Source: Taenia hydatigena (Eukaryota > Platyhelminthes > Cestoda > Cyclophyllidea > Taeniidae). Taken from it: 64,000 nucleotides of DNA. The stretch spans positions 28,066,143 through 28,130,142 of the forward strand of contig JADWOT020000001.1 of the NCBI GenBank assembly GCA_036345935.2, read 5' to 3'. The notes under the pieces were generated by a model. The model was given only the letters and a program-made list of their open reading frames with translations. It had not been told where the DNA came from and did not search any database. A program made the translations under genes and the position numbers. Position 1 is the stretch's first letter. Every line of letters begins with the position of its first letter. Shown here in pieces: positions 12,567 through 24,489 of the stretch.

Positions 12567-13865
12567 TGCAGAATTGATTCTGGTGGATCTGGTTAATCCT
12601 AAGCAGTGATGGTAGTTCAGCTTTCAGCAAAAACGAGCATAGAGGACTCATCTCCTTCCAAAGCTGGTGTAGGCACCAAGGTGCTCTCTGTCGTCAGATT
12701 CTCCCTCATCAATGCATGCACGAACGGTGACAGAAATGGTTTGATTTGGCTTTAGATTATAAGAGGTGAAAGTCGTCGTCAAAGGGAGATAATGCTGCTT
12801 CCACACCTCAGTGTCAAATGCGTAAGCAATAAAGCAGGCAACAATACACGCGCCGGATTCAGGTGGGGTGTTCCAGTTCACACGCACGCATTGAGGAACG
12901 AGCGTGTAATACTTTGTTTGTTTGACTGCCACTTTCAGGTACCCTGACTTGGGTGGCCATGTTGCTCTATTTGCGTGAGCTGGTCTCTGTACCATGCCAG
13001 CATCCCCGTGCCCTCTGTATATTGAATGTGCATATTCTGCCCTAGTAACGCGCCCTCTTTCGCCTTCAAGGAAGTCTCGGGACTTTGCAAAGTGCTTAAA
13101 TTTTCACATTCTGAGGAGTGCTATGAGCTTTACAAGTAAAAATGCAATGACTTGTCATTGGCTCCAGCGTCCCATTTACACAATTACATATGTATCTCCA
13201 CGGGGCAGGGGAAAACTCATGAGGACTACGTTTTTATTATAAGGGGCTAGCCTAGGTGATGTCGGATAAAGTCTTGCTTAAAATCGTAGAAGAATAGCAA
13301 AATGTTTATTTAAGTGGCTTTGCGCTTGTCAAACTTAGCCTTTGTTTCGATATTGAATAGGCAGTGGTCAGGACAATCCCTTGCAACGTAAGTTAACTTA
13401 GTACTTGATACAAAATCGCACCCAGACCTCATTGGGTTGCTCTGTCGACTTACAACATTGATATTGTGTATTTGTTGTGAGATTAAACCTAAGATGATTT
13501 GACGCAGACCCCAAAATGCCGATCCAGGTATCCCCTAAGGCGACCGTAAATCTCTTCTCGGCTAAACGCCATCTGATTCGCTGGTCAATAGCCAATGGAA
13601 AGTGACGAGTTCCAGGAGGCTTTTATGTCCACATAACAGCCTACATAGCTGCAAGCAAACATCGGATTTGTGTAGGGAAAATTGTAGGATACGCCTGTCA
13701 TACGAACATTTATTTTTGATTTTTGCATGGCAACTCGACTGATTAGAAAACGAGTGTCTCGAGTGGTCACATAAGAACAATGAGATTCTGGAAGTGCTCT
13801 CATGTATTTATGTTCAAATGAACTCGTAAACAAGGTTCTACTCATTCCAGTTATGCAGTGATGTT
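12566..13865 (+). repeat. Repeat family H, copy 1 (contains the FN3 exon on the minus strand)
   Basis: 12566-13165 matches 63395-64000 directly and 13080-13865 matches 16783-17680 directly. Shared words include GACTTTGCAAAGTGCTT, AACTCATGAGGACTACGTTT and GATCCAGGTATCCCCTAAGG. The FN3 exon lies in the first third. Confidence 0.8.
12648..12995 (-). CDS. Fibronectin type III domain exon, open copy
   Basis: A 115-codon frame from ATG at 12995 to TGA at 12648. The region from about residue 25 to 100 has the FN3 pattern: CVRVNWNTPP for the B strand with its conserved Trp and Pro-rich turn, then IAYAFDTEVWKQ for the middle strands, then TSYNLKPNQTISVTVRA with the L-x-P-n-x-x-x-x-v-x-V-R-A signature of the F strand, then DEGES. 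No signal peptide or flanking exon is evident, and no convincing donor follows before the stop. It sits in a dispersed repeat whose other copy (63492-63839) is broken by three stops, so this may be a still-open relic rather than an active gene. FN3 domains usually mediate extracellular protein contacts. Confidence 0.5.
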   Translation of the reverse strand: MVQRPAHANRATWPPKSGYLKVAVKQTKYYTLVPQCVRVNWNTPPESGACIVACFIAYAFDTEVWKQHYLPLTTTFTSYNLKPNQTISVTVRACIDEGESDDREHLGAYTSFGRR

Positions 13866-16530
13866 TCCGCATTTATAATGCAGTGGGCATTGTCCTGCTA
13901 GGCTAACTCAACAGGACTTGCCAGCTTCCAGAATTCAAATTTCTTTCATCACATCGTTTTTATTCTAAGTTGATGCTTCATCATTTGGGGCAAAAGCCAA
14001 GTCTTTAAGGATGTATGATCGGTTTGGGTGAGATAGAGTACCGCATGACAGCAGTGACCACAACGCACTACCTCTCGTTCGCAACGATCGGCAGGAGTAG
14101 TCCCTCTCACACTGCAGCACATGTGCTACGGCCTAATAACGAATGCTAACAGGTCTGACGACTGATGATGGCTGGCCTCACTCAGGAAGTCCATGCAAGA
14201 TAACAAATGAATATTTTGTAGCAGAGCAACTCACGCATGCTGGCATCTCTTCACATTAGCCACTACAGTCCTAAGCATGCGCCTCATAATCTCATTTAAA
14301 TTTGCAAACTAAACATTAAAATGCATGCGCTTAAATTGTGCATTGTATCATTTGATGTTGCTGATCTACTGATACAGCTTTGTAAAATTTACCGCAATCG
14401 GAGGAATTGAGCTAAATGCCTTTCTAATGTGTTACGCTTCGTATCCAAATCATGGCCCTCGTTTTTACTTGTCGTCTCCATGAGCACAGCTGGTGCTGCT
14501 TGCCAAGGTGATTGCCGCGCATTCGTTTGATTGACATTTCTGTCGACTCAGCGCTTCCATGTGTGGCGATGAACATTGCCACGACTACTTCAGTGGTGTA
14601 GGTGGATGGAGCGGGTGTATTTATTATTGCAACTGCGGAAAGTAATCAAATGAGCACTTGAGAGCAGAATGAATTGAAAGGAATAGAGTAGAAGAAGCAG
14701 TAATGAGCGCAAAGCCCATGCTTTGCTGCTGTTGCACCACAAGTGTCTTGACTGTATCTCCCTTGATTGATGCAACTGTTGGTCAATGGACTGTAATTGT
14801 TTAACTACTCTGCGCGCAGGGAAAAAAGAGCGACCCCATCGTTGGGTTGCGGTGACACGAAGGGGAGATATTGCGAAACTGGTCGTCTCCCGGTCCACTG
14901 AGGCCGATGGCAGCTTTCGTTGGTGGTGTCCACAGGGTCTCGCCTCAACTCCAACTGAGTGCCGGTGGTGCTTCTCCACCTCGCCTTCCCTCCTTGTCAC
15001 ATCTACAAGGCAGCAGATTTATTAGCGAAATGATCACACTTATAGTTGACAAGGGTTCCAGCGAATCCAACGATTCCCCACCTCACACTCCTTTCTTGTC
15101 ATAACTATAAGGCAGTAGATTTATTAGTGAAATGGGCGCACTTGCAGTTGACACCGGACTCGAGGAATGCAACCATCCTTCGAAGGTAGGCCTAAGTGAT
15201 AAGGCCAAATGTATCGCTCAAATTGGGAAGTGCAAAGCTCTTCAATTACAGAAAAGGAGGTAAAGCTGCTCATGTGATTGGCGAATTACGATATATTGGG
15301 CGTGGATGCTGTTACACTGACAACTCCCTTTGATGTCCCCAAAGAAAGTATGTGGAAAAAAGGGGAAGAAGACGCACGACGTTTTAACTAAAGTCGACAC
15401 TCATAATGCTAACCTTGACTATGTGTCCATTACCTTTACGAAAGATACACATTTTAACAAACTGCTCTGCTACATTTTGAATTGGCACTTCTTAATTGCT
15501 ATGTCTGTACATCCTGGTGTACGTGGACGTAGTGGCACAGTTGCTAACTTCGTCATTACTATCTGATTTGGACATCAATCACATCGGCAGTTGTTCCATC
15601 CAGTGGGGTGTCACTACGCCCTCTACCTCCCTGTGATAGTTGGCATGACATTAAGGCTAAAACAATGAGCTTTGTAGCTGTTGAGCAGCTAATCATATTA
15701 AACCCAAGAATTTCATGTTAATCCCCCTCGGCGACTTAGCAGCTCTACACTTCCAAGCTTACGAACACGAAACGACACACCCTGCTCGACCTCCTTCTCC
15801 AGTTTCTACTACTGCATGCAAACCTACACATCGTCTTCTCGTCTGCTCCCTCATTTTCCCATTCACTTTGGTAATACACCTTCTGTTTGACTTTTCTCTT
15901 TCTTTGTACATTGTAACAGTCTGGTCCTCGTCGTTGCGCAAGCTGTTGAGTGACTGAGCAGTCGAACCATCCACCTGACCATCAGCTCTGATGGGGCTCA
16001 TCCCTTGGTACTGTAGGCAGTTAGCACCTATTCCACACTACCTACGTTCTCTGTGGTGCAGAGACAGACCATCACTTCTAATGGTTGGTAGCGTTCACTA
16101 CGATCCAATAGTTGGGCTTGACTGTGTGGCTCCCAACAATCCACTAGTCACTCATCCGCCTGGGTACGATTCCTTTGTAGGCGGAAGTAGGTGCGCTCCT
16201 CCCATGGCAGTGGATCTCATTCCCGGTGTCTCGCCAAAGCCACTATGGGGACAATATCTGTGTGCATGGTTTCGTAAGACTTTGACGTTGGCGTAGCCCA
16301 AACACAGAAACATCGTCGACATCTCTAGCTAAAAAGTTGGATTACTTGGAGCCCTTTTCTTCCAATTCTTCACATGAGCCCTTCGGATGCACCTATACGC
16401 GCTAGATTGTGTGGCTCCATTCACTTAAGTGGTAGAGCCCCACCACAACTCACGCAAATGTCTTCGGTGCCAAACCACAACCACTTGAAGTTGTAATGGT
16501 GGGAGTCGTGTGGATTGCTTGTGTCCTCTT
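13865..16530. other. Mostly unique sequence, no convincing gene
   Basis: Includes a diverged tandem duplication at 14993-15196. Overlapping frames on both strands at 14590-15000 and 14786-15104 cannot both be real and neither matches a family I know. The frame 15991-16296 (101 codons) has no recognisable domain. Confidence 0.35.
14993..15196 (+). repeat. Two-unit tandem repeat, 102-bp period
   Basis: CTTGTCA at 14993 recurs at 15095. Each unit continues with AAGGCAG, AGATTTATTAG, GAAATG, then CACTT-AGTTGACA. The units differ at many positions, so the duplication is old. Confidence 0.6.
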
Positions 16531-16720
16531 CAATTTCCTTCGTAACTGCGCACCACCTGCAACAACCGACAGATCCTGAAATGCTGATGTGCTCCTTGCT
16601 AAGGTGATAGAGGGACTACATCCACACCCACTTGCTGTTTCCCCCTTTTACTTATTCAACTAATTCCCATTATCGCCTACGCATTTTGGGAGTTAGCTTT
16701 GCCGCAACAAGATCGCTAAC
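16530..16720 (+). repeat. Small repeat, copy 1
   Basis: Direct match to 20030-20200: CAACAACCGACAGATCCTGA, ATGCTGATG, then ACGCATTTTGGG and TTTGCC. No coding content. Confidence 0.5.
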
Positions 16721-16782
16721 TCCCTCGCTCAAATCGATGCGCTTTATATGGCGCACGTTGAGTCCCGACTTTATGTAAAAAT

Positions 16783-17680
16783 GGACTTTGCAAAGTGCTT
16801 CACTTTTTACATTCAGAGGAGTACTAAGACCTTCACAAGTGAAAATGCAATGACTTGTCATTGACTCTAGCGTTTTATTTACGCAATCATATTTGTACCT
16901 CTACGGGGCAGAGGAAAACTCATGAGGACTACGTTTTTTTGCTCAAAAGAAGCTAGCTTGGGTGACGTCAGATAAAGTCTTATTAAAAATCGTAAAAGAA
17001 TAGCATAATGTTTATTTAAGTGGCTTTGCGCTTGTCAAACTTAGCTTTTGTTTCGATATTGAAAAGGCGGTGTTCAGGACAATCCCTTGCGACGCAAGGT
17101 AACTTAGTACTTGATACAAAATCGCACCCAGACCTCATTTACCATGAATTGGGTTGCTCTGTCGACTTACAACAATGATATTGGGTGTTTGTTGTGAGAT
17201 TAGAAGTAGGATGATTTGACGCAGACCCCAAAATGCCGATCCAGGTATCCCCTAAGGCGACCGTAAATCTCTCCTCGGCTAAGCGCCATCTGATTCGCTG
17301 GTCAATAGCCAATGGAAAGTGAAGAGTTCCAGGAGGTATTTATGTCCACAAACCAGCCTACATAGCTGTAAGTAAATGCCGGATTTTTGTGGGAAGAAGT
17401 CTAATTTTATGTTCCATTTCTTTTAAATGGCCATATTTCTTGTTGACCCTTAATAGACTTCTCGAATCACTGGTTGGATGAGTGGTAGCCAATGGTAAAA
17501 TTGCAGGATAGACCTGTCTTAAGAATAGTTATTTTTGATTTGTTGCATAGCAGCTCGATTGATTAGAAAAGGAGTGTCAGGTGGTCACATAAGATTAATA
17601 AGATTCTAGGCTCTCATGTATGCATGTTATAATGAACTTGTAATCAAGGTTCTACTCATCCCAGTTATGCAGTGACATTC
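16783..17680 (+). repeat. Repeat family H, copy 2 (lacks the FN3 exon)
   Basis: Starts inside the unit, downstream of the FN3 exon of copy 1, and ends with TACTCATCCCAGTTATGCAG as copy 1 does. It carries an extra segment of about 110 bp at 17391-17500 that copy 1 lacks. Confidence 0.8.
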
Positions 17681-18735
17681 CTCAGAGACGATTCTCGTTG
17701 CAGTAAGCCTGCTCCATCTTTGCGGTTGATACTACCTCAGAGCGCTTTATAACCGATCTCGATTCCTACGCACCTTCGGAGATTGTTGTAAGCACTTTCG
17801 GTCAGCAGTTGCTCTTCCATGATTAAACTGGCGACCTCCGTTCGTCAACCGAGAGTTCTTACACGCGAGTTGATGATTTCCTGTGACAGATAAGATTCAA
17901 CAGTCTCACAAAAGCCATCATACTTGGTGACAATACCTAAGTCAGCTTAACCTGACAATCTTAAGATATGATGAATGTGGACTCAGGAAGATCCATTCTG
18001 GTGAGCACTTTCGATCCTGACCATGAGAGCGTTAAGCAAGAGATGTGAATTGTCATGAGTTTGGAATGGTGGATGCAGAATGGATTTTTAATTTGTTGAT
18101 GAAGGGAACAGGAATGCGTGCATTTGGAGTGCTGGTAAGAGTAGTCAGGTGGTGGTGGTGGGGCAAGCTTCTCTGCCGACCTTTCATGTCACGCAGTCTA
18201 TCTATCGGCGACCATCATCATCATCATTCAATCAAGTACTGGGATTCAATGCATTCAATTACGAGTTTAATTACCCCTCTCGTGTGCCATTGTGTTAAAG
18301 GCATTAAATGGAATAGACTTAATCGGAATCGAGACAAATTCCACATTCCGTTTCAAGTGCAGTTACAGGCACCAAGTCAGATGTGTCACACTTACAAGAC
18401 CGAAGGAATTGGGGGGCCATCAACCCCACCTCACATGCCGCCCCTGTGTCCTCCTTCCTTCCCTCCCTCCCTCTTAACCACTTGCCAAGGGGAGGCGTAC
18501 TTCACTCCACCACCTCCACCCAGTCACTTACACACCGGCACATAGAGACCACGAATAAGGAAAGACTTGTAATAATAATAATAACAATAATAATAATAAT
18601 AATAACACTGAAATATACACAAAATGGGGATGAAACAGTAGAACGAAAATGGGTAGGAAACATCACGCCTCTTGCTTTCGCGTTTGCTGGTGGTGATGTT
18701 GGCGCCGTCGCTGGTGCTCTCAAATGGTTAAGAGA
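17680..18735. other. Unique sequence with simple repeats, no convincing gene
   Basis: Contains the longest open frame of the window (18045-18545, 166 codons). That frame is built from CAT repeats, GGT repeats and a CCT-rich tract and has no domain, so I do not call it a gene. Confidence 0.4.
18571..18605. repeat. (AAT)n microsatellite
   Basis: AAT units with a single interruption (AAC) at the centre. It is preceded at 18213-18228 by a short CAT run. Confidence 0.9.
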
Positions 18736-19848
18736 AGTAGTTCACAGGCATTCAGCGGATTGACCTGCGGTCTTGATGGCAAACGTTCCAAATTCAGCTT
18801 CAATCGAACAGAGGACAGATAAGAGGCAGGAGGAGGAGGCAGTAGTGGGCAAGAGAAAGAAAACAGTTGGATGAGAAATCATTTTAATAAAAGCCATTGA
18901 TTACGCAGAAAGCCTTGTAGTTCCTCAAATGCAGCATCACCCTCCCCTTAACCCACATTGTTCACTCTGCCACCGCCTTGGCTCCAAATTGACTTTCCCA
19001 CCCTCACCAACAACAACACCCTCCACCACAGTAGAAACTCTCGCATTCCAACTCCTCCAATCAGCCCATTTCAACGTCATGCGTGCGCATGCACAACCCA
19101 TTGGAGAAGTGAACTGCTGAATGCAAAACTATCGGAAGAAATCGAGAATCCTACCACCGTCTTGAAGGGAAAGGTCACATTCTTACTAGTTTTTGCCCCA
19201 TCAAACCCCCCATCAACCATCAGTTGATTCAATCAGCAAATCCCCTCCAACCTCGTATTTGACACGCCTGACTCATTGCTGAAGAAGACCGCCCCACGAC
19301 CACCTCACTACTCCCAGTAGCATCCCGAGTGCACGCATTTCTGCTCCATTCATCAACTAATCCACCTTACATTCCGCATCCATCTACCCAACCCCACCAC
19401 AACTCACATCCATTTTGGCTGAAGGGTTCGTGATTAAGACTGGAATCGCCCTCTCGAATACAAATTCCCAGATCCGAGTTCAGACTAAATTAACTTGTGG
19501 ATTGTCGCCAAGTACAATGGCTCTTCCAGAATTGTTTGGTCAAACGGCAGCCTAATCGAATGCGTGGATCTAAAATGTTAAAGTAGTAAGAAAAAGAGGA
19601 CATCTGCGCGACGAGTCTACGCAGTAGGCCTATTCTGCACTAATGTGGCTGATGACGCCACAGAAGTAGTCCCAACTTCGATCTCACTGGCGGTCGGGAA
19701 AGCGCAGTAGACCAAAGACATTAAAAGGAAGAAAAAACTTCCCACTTCACTCACACAATCAGGGAACACGACAGTGTGGGACGGCAGTACCTCACAGAGG
19801 ATGGCCACAAGGGCCGATGATTTACTTTAAAATAACCACCAGAAATGT
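18735..19848 (+). repeat. Repeat family I, copy 1
   Basis: Collinear with 24490-25685, from GGATTGACCTG through GAAATCATTTTAATAAAAG, CAACTCCTCCAATCA and CACCTCACTACTCCCAGTAG to GATGGCCACAAGGGCCGATG. A frame on each strand near 18960-19120 stays open in both copies, but most differences change amino acids, so coding constraint is doubtful. Confidence 0.85.
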
Positions 19849-20029
19849 ATTTCTGCCTTTTTTCTCTTCCATCGCTGCCACTAACGTCGCAATTTTTCCA
19901 CATCCTCCAGGGCACCGTAGGCTTTTAATGCTCTTTACGCACACGCCTTTGACCGCTCACTCATTTAACGAATCTCACTAATTCCCTGTTATGAATTCTT
20001 TGTAAGTGTGGCAGAGTTTACAAGGCCTC

Positions 20030-20200
20030 GCATGAGACTGAGAAACACAACCCACCACAACTAACAGATCCTGAGATGCTGATGTTGTCCTTGTGAGAAA
20101 AAACTTGCACCCACCTGTTGTATCCTTATACCAATTTGAATAACTTTGCCATCTTCTACACATTTTGGGTTTATTTTGCCAATTTTTTGGTTTAATTTTA
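20030..20200 (+). repeat. Small repeat, copy 2
   Basis: Partner of 16530-16720, with ACTAACAGATCCTGAGATGC and ACATTTTGGGTTTATTTTGC. No coding content. Confidence 0.5.
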
Positions 20201-20249
20201 CCCACACACATTTTATCAACACCTGACTAATCGGATTAGTTAATCACCT

Positions 20250-20530
20250 TCAAACAACACTTCCGTATGGCATCAGCATTGTGAAAAGGCGATGGCAATA
20301 CACGTAAAAAGCAAAGCGACAGTCTCAAATCACATGGTTCTAGCATAAATCACGAGACTGATTCCTTCGCTGATCCAGATCCCTCTCGAACAACGCCTCT
20401 TTAGCGACAGCCAGTGCGGTGATCATTGCGTCGCCTTCCACTGCAATATATTCTTCTGACAACGCGAATGCCACAGTCTCGCAGAATGGCAGCCCATTCT
20501 CCCGATCTCCTAGTGCCCTAACAAATCTCT
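20250..20530 (+). repeat. Repeat family M, copy 1
   Basis: Matches 38160-38410 directly: GGCATCAGCATTG, ATACACGTAAAAAGCAAA, CAGCCAGTGCGGTGATCATT and GAATGGCAGC in order. Confidence 0.6.
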
Positions 20531-20589
20531 ATCAATTCATTTGCCTTCATAGTTACTCAATTCTTTAAAATCAAAACATATGCTCTTAG

Positions 20590-21280
20590 CTACCATCTTC
20601 TCCTGCTACTTAAATGACTCCTAGCAGTATATGCTATCCCTAGATCGAACCGCACGATCTTAGATGCAGGTCCAAATAAGGCTTATAAAATTCGACATCA
20701 TGTTAAAAAATTGACTAATTGAAGCTGCTACAAACCCAACAGACCCAAGGCATAGCCTCTTCGTCAATTTGAGGTCCGTCGACAGCACGAATGGCAGAAA
20801 TGTCAACCTCCATCCACAATGTGCACTTCCGTCCACCGCAGAATATTGGTCCATCTGGATGGCCACATTCAACTTTCGCGGAAGCCAGCCACACACTGAG
20901 AATGTCGGGTAAGGTGACGAAGCGGCAGGAACGAAGCGCCGATGTCCATTTATCAGACCGATCAGTGGTCGGAGAAATTAAAATCGCGTACTATCTCCTG
21001 CATGCCTATTTAAATAAATTAGTGTTGTATAATATTTGTCAGCAGTCAGTACCTCCTAGTACTGACCTTGGACACCGATTTCGATTTTCAGGTACATCCT
21101 CAAAGGTGTCTTCAACTCTTATAATTCCATCTTGCCTTTAGCATGGACAGCAACCTCGTTCGTGCTTGTTGCCGCCTTCAGTGAATTCGACAGGCAGAGA
21201 ATTGTCTTTATTTGTTCTTTCTATTAAGCCTGTTAAGTAGAGAACGTAACATAGGTTATTGAGTCCAAGGTACAATGAGG
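20590..21280 (+). repeat. Repeat family E, copy 1
   Basis: Direct match to 39980-40720 and inverted match to 56590-57270. Shared words include GCCTCTTCGT, GGCAGAAATGTCAACC-like sequence and CAACCTCGTTCGTG. No conserved frame. Confidence 0.65.
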
Positions 21281-21504
21281 ATTGCAATCGGAGCAAAATG
21301 GTTGAATGGACCACTGGGTGAGATGGTTTGTTGGAGCAGTTAGGTTAAATAGATTCCGGTGGAAGAGAGGGAAACGAATTGAAATGTTGATTACACAAGT
21401 AACATGCGAATGGATGGATTGATGGGTGAGCCAGTGGAGGGATACATACTTTGTGAGCGATCGGAACGCTTGGTCAGTGCATGAAATCAGCCGAGATAAA
21501 TGGG

Positions 21505-22260
21505 TTCCGATGCTCAAATTTACTCTGGGCAAGAGCTGGCTTCCGCGGAAATTGATGGCGGTTAGACATTTCTGCTCTCCGTATTGTCAGTGGACTTCAA
21601 CCGGGCGAGGAAGCTGTGCTTAGTAAAGAAAAACAAAATTGATGTTTCTCATTACGCCTTGAGTTCGTTTGATTCGTAAAAGCTTTAATTGGCCGCCTTT
21701 CTGAAACGCTGCAACGAATTCGACATTTATCTTTTCTCACTTAGCCATGTCAGAACGAGTAGCTAGAATACGGGTAGGCGACATTCTCCATTACTAGTTG
21801 TATGAGTAACGGGATAGCTTGATGAGGATGAAGGACGACAAGGGAAGACCCGGTCACATCATTGCTTCGTTGTTGCCTCCATGGTAGGTGCTGCTGTGAG
21901 AAGGCAGAGATGCATGCACAGTTGCCGCTTCGCTGATCAGAAAGGCCTGATTTACCGCCACCACAGCCACTTCGCCACATCGGCACATTCGCCATCTATA
22001 TGTGCTAGACTAAGTAGTTCCCAATGTTAGACGAGGAGCCTTTGGCGAACACGCTTCTCCATATGGAGCTGTCGTCATCTGTTTACAAGGAAAAAAGGAC
22101 TCGCTCTGCCTGCTCTCACTCTTCCGTTTTGAAAGCAAGAGAGCCTAGTCAGTCACACATTTCAATGCACCTGTTAGAGGACGAGAATAAGCAAAAGACC
22201 TCAATTTAGCTGCTTCATTTGCAAGCAGCGCAAGCCTTACTGCTTTACACTTAATGCATT
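21505..22260 (+). repeat. Repeat family N, copy 2
   Basis: Same order of blocks as 1620-2420, with the shared GTAGGCGACATTC, CTTGATGAGGATGAAGGACG and AGACTAAGTAGTTCCCAATG words. It has many substitutions and small indels relative to copy 1. Flanks differ on both sides. Confidence 0.65.
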
Positions 22261-22789
22261 TCGGTGACAACTCTCTAGCCACAGGTACTGTGGAGAATTT
22301 GGGTAAGGTTTCTCCTCAGGGGCCAAACACAGTCTTAGTAGTCCCTGCTTATTCTCGCTTATTAGCTGATAGTGACGTGACGTTAGAAAATGATGCGCCG
22401 GTGAACTGGCTGATCAAGACAACCGAGTGACGTGTGCAACAGACAGAGATAGCGGTGATACAGCAGAAACACTGTGCCTAGTCTCCTTCACTCTACCTTG
22501 TCCATCACGCCACCAAAGACGGAGACAGTCATTTGCATGCACACAATCCACGCGCTTTAAGGAAAGGATAGCCAAGTGGGGGGAGATGAACGCCAAAGTT
22601 TATCTCGCGCTCATTGTCCTTTACTCGCTTGGAGCGAGGACAGCTAGGGCATATTGCCGAAGCTGCGGGCATCCTCAAATTTGGTACAATTTTTCTTTTT
22701 TTGGTCGAGAGGTTGCTTGTGCTTAAAGACCCTTTTGCAGACACCGTTTGCATCGCCGTCTCCTCAGCTGTCAATCCTCTCATGTCGAT

Positions 22790-23490
22790 GCACTCAATCC
22801 TCAGCTTATAGATTCAGACTTTAGTTTCTGTGCGACACGGCATTTGGGTTCTAGCAATCGTCGCTACGAAAAGGACAAATTCTCTTCATGTGGTTGAGTG
22901 GATATTCCTCCCAGTTAGATTCAATGCGGTCGGAGCTTAGTAGTGCTGGAACTTCCATCGCTATCGGATTTCATTTATGTCTTAAATACTTAGAGCAATG
23001 CCGTACTCCACTTGTCATTGCCTCTTCGACTTGACACGTTAGTGGTTAACCCGTGACCTAACCTATGTCTTACCTCTAACAGCGAGCGTGATCCATTTGA
23101 CGTGTTGGTCCGCACTTTGAATCATCGTTGCCAACCTGGACGTGAGGACATCACTGCAGACATTTGTACTTGCAATCGTTATATACTGCAGCTCCCTCGT
23201 TGACTAGCGGACCAGTTTTCGTCATTGTGGCTGCAGATACTGCCGCTATGTGCCACTTCTCACTCACTGATAATTTTCGCGAACCACAAATGCTTATGTC
23301 ATTGCCTTTTGTCCGATGTTGCTCAAGTGGGTGGCAAAAACTAGGACCTGATATGACAAAAGGCTTTGCTTAAATCAAACTATCTCGTCATAGTGCAAGG
23401 GGATTGGAATAAGAGAAAAGCCCTCTACTACTCCTTTTAACTCTGAGTTGGCATTTTGCCACCGAACCATTTGGTTATGTTGACAAATGG
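22790..23490 (+). repeat. Repeat family C, partial copy
   Basis: Direct match to 48950-49640: CAATCCTCAGCTTATAGAT, TGGTTGAGTGGATA, ATGTCTTACCTCTAACAGC and ATTTGACGTGT are shared. It ends near GGCATTTTGCCACCGAA, as the larger copy does. Confidence 0.65.
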
Positions 23491-23929
23491 AAAGTCATTT
23501 TCGTGAAACTGCAAATTTGCACTACATGTGCTTGACAAAGCAGTCCTTAATGTCAGAAGAGAAGCTGCCTGCTCCAAACCCATTTGTTCGGGGAAAAAAC
23601 CTCTAAAGTAAAATGATGGAGGAATGGTCCTTTGTGGTCAGATACCTTTGGGTATAGGCATGAAGGCGTAAACAAACCAGCAAATCCATCGAAATGTGTG
23701 ACAGACTCGACTTTCATTCCCTTAGAAAGGGTAGAGTGAGAGCGGGCAACAAGCAGAATTTATTTGTGCTGACGCAGCTCGGTGAACCGACTATTGTCAC
23801 ACAAAACAATTCGGACAGTTTTATTTGACTTTCAATGCCATTTTCACAAACATAGGGCACATAGGTCAGGATGTCAACTTTAGGCAAACGCTCAAAAGAA
23901 AAGTTGCTTTCGCATTAGATCCGACCCAA

Positions 23930-24090
23930 CATACTAAAACAATCATGCGGAATGAACGCATGCACCTAGGGCCTATGCTCCTTATGCGGCAAACAACCTC
24001 GAATCGTATTCGTTTCCTCTTGTTTCCCACTGCCTGTCCTAAGGCATCGCTTCTCCTCAGATAGCTCCGTACCCGTACGAGGCAACGATT
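23930..24090 (+). repeat. Short conserved repeat, copy 1
   Basis: Near-identical to 47745-47925 over the stretch AACAATCATGCGGAATGAAC, then GCACCTAGGGCCTATGCTCC and CTCTTGTTTCCCACTGC. The minus-strand frame is open in both copies over this stretch and is rich in Arg/Lys. Confidence 0.7.
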
Positions 24091-24489
24091 ACCTTAGGCT
24101 CAGCCTTATTCCCCTTACACACCGCTTTCTGTCTATACCATGCTGACGCAATTCTCAACCTCACTTCAAAAGTTTGCTGGATTACCGCGATGACTGATGG
24201 GAGTAAGGTCTTCTCGGACGACAAGTGGAAAACAAGAAAATGAGAGGCTTTGGATAAAAAGCTGGTGATTGCTGCCATTGCAGTACTATTCGCCTTCATG
24301 CTGCATCCTCAAACCAAATTGTCAGCTACGTTTGGTCAAATAGGGGACCCCGTGGTTAGAGTGATCCAATTGCAGCCACCACACGAATGCACTCAGTACA
24401 GGACTCAACGAACTACGTCAGAAAGTCTACCTCAACAGCAAAATGACTTGTAATCTTATGCCCTCTACCATGAGTCAAGAGAAGTGGTT

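Noticed and set aside
14590..15104. Frames of 136 codons (minus) and 77-79 codons (plus) over the same DNA
   Set aside because: They are mutually exclusive, end inside a tandem repeat and show no motif or splice context that favours either.
18045..18545. Longest open frame of the window (166 codons, plus strand)
   Set aside because: It runs through CAT, GGT and CCT simple repeats giving His, Trp and Pro runs, has no domain and no conserved counterpart.
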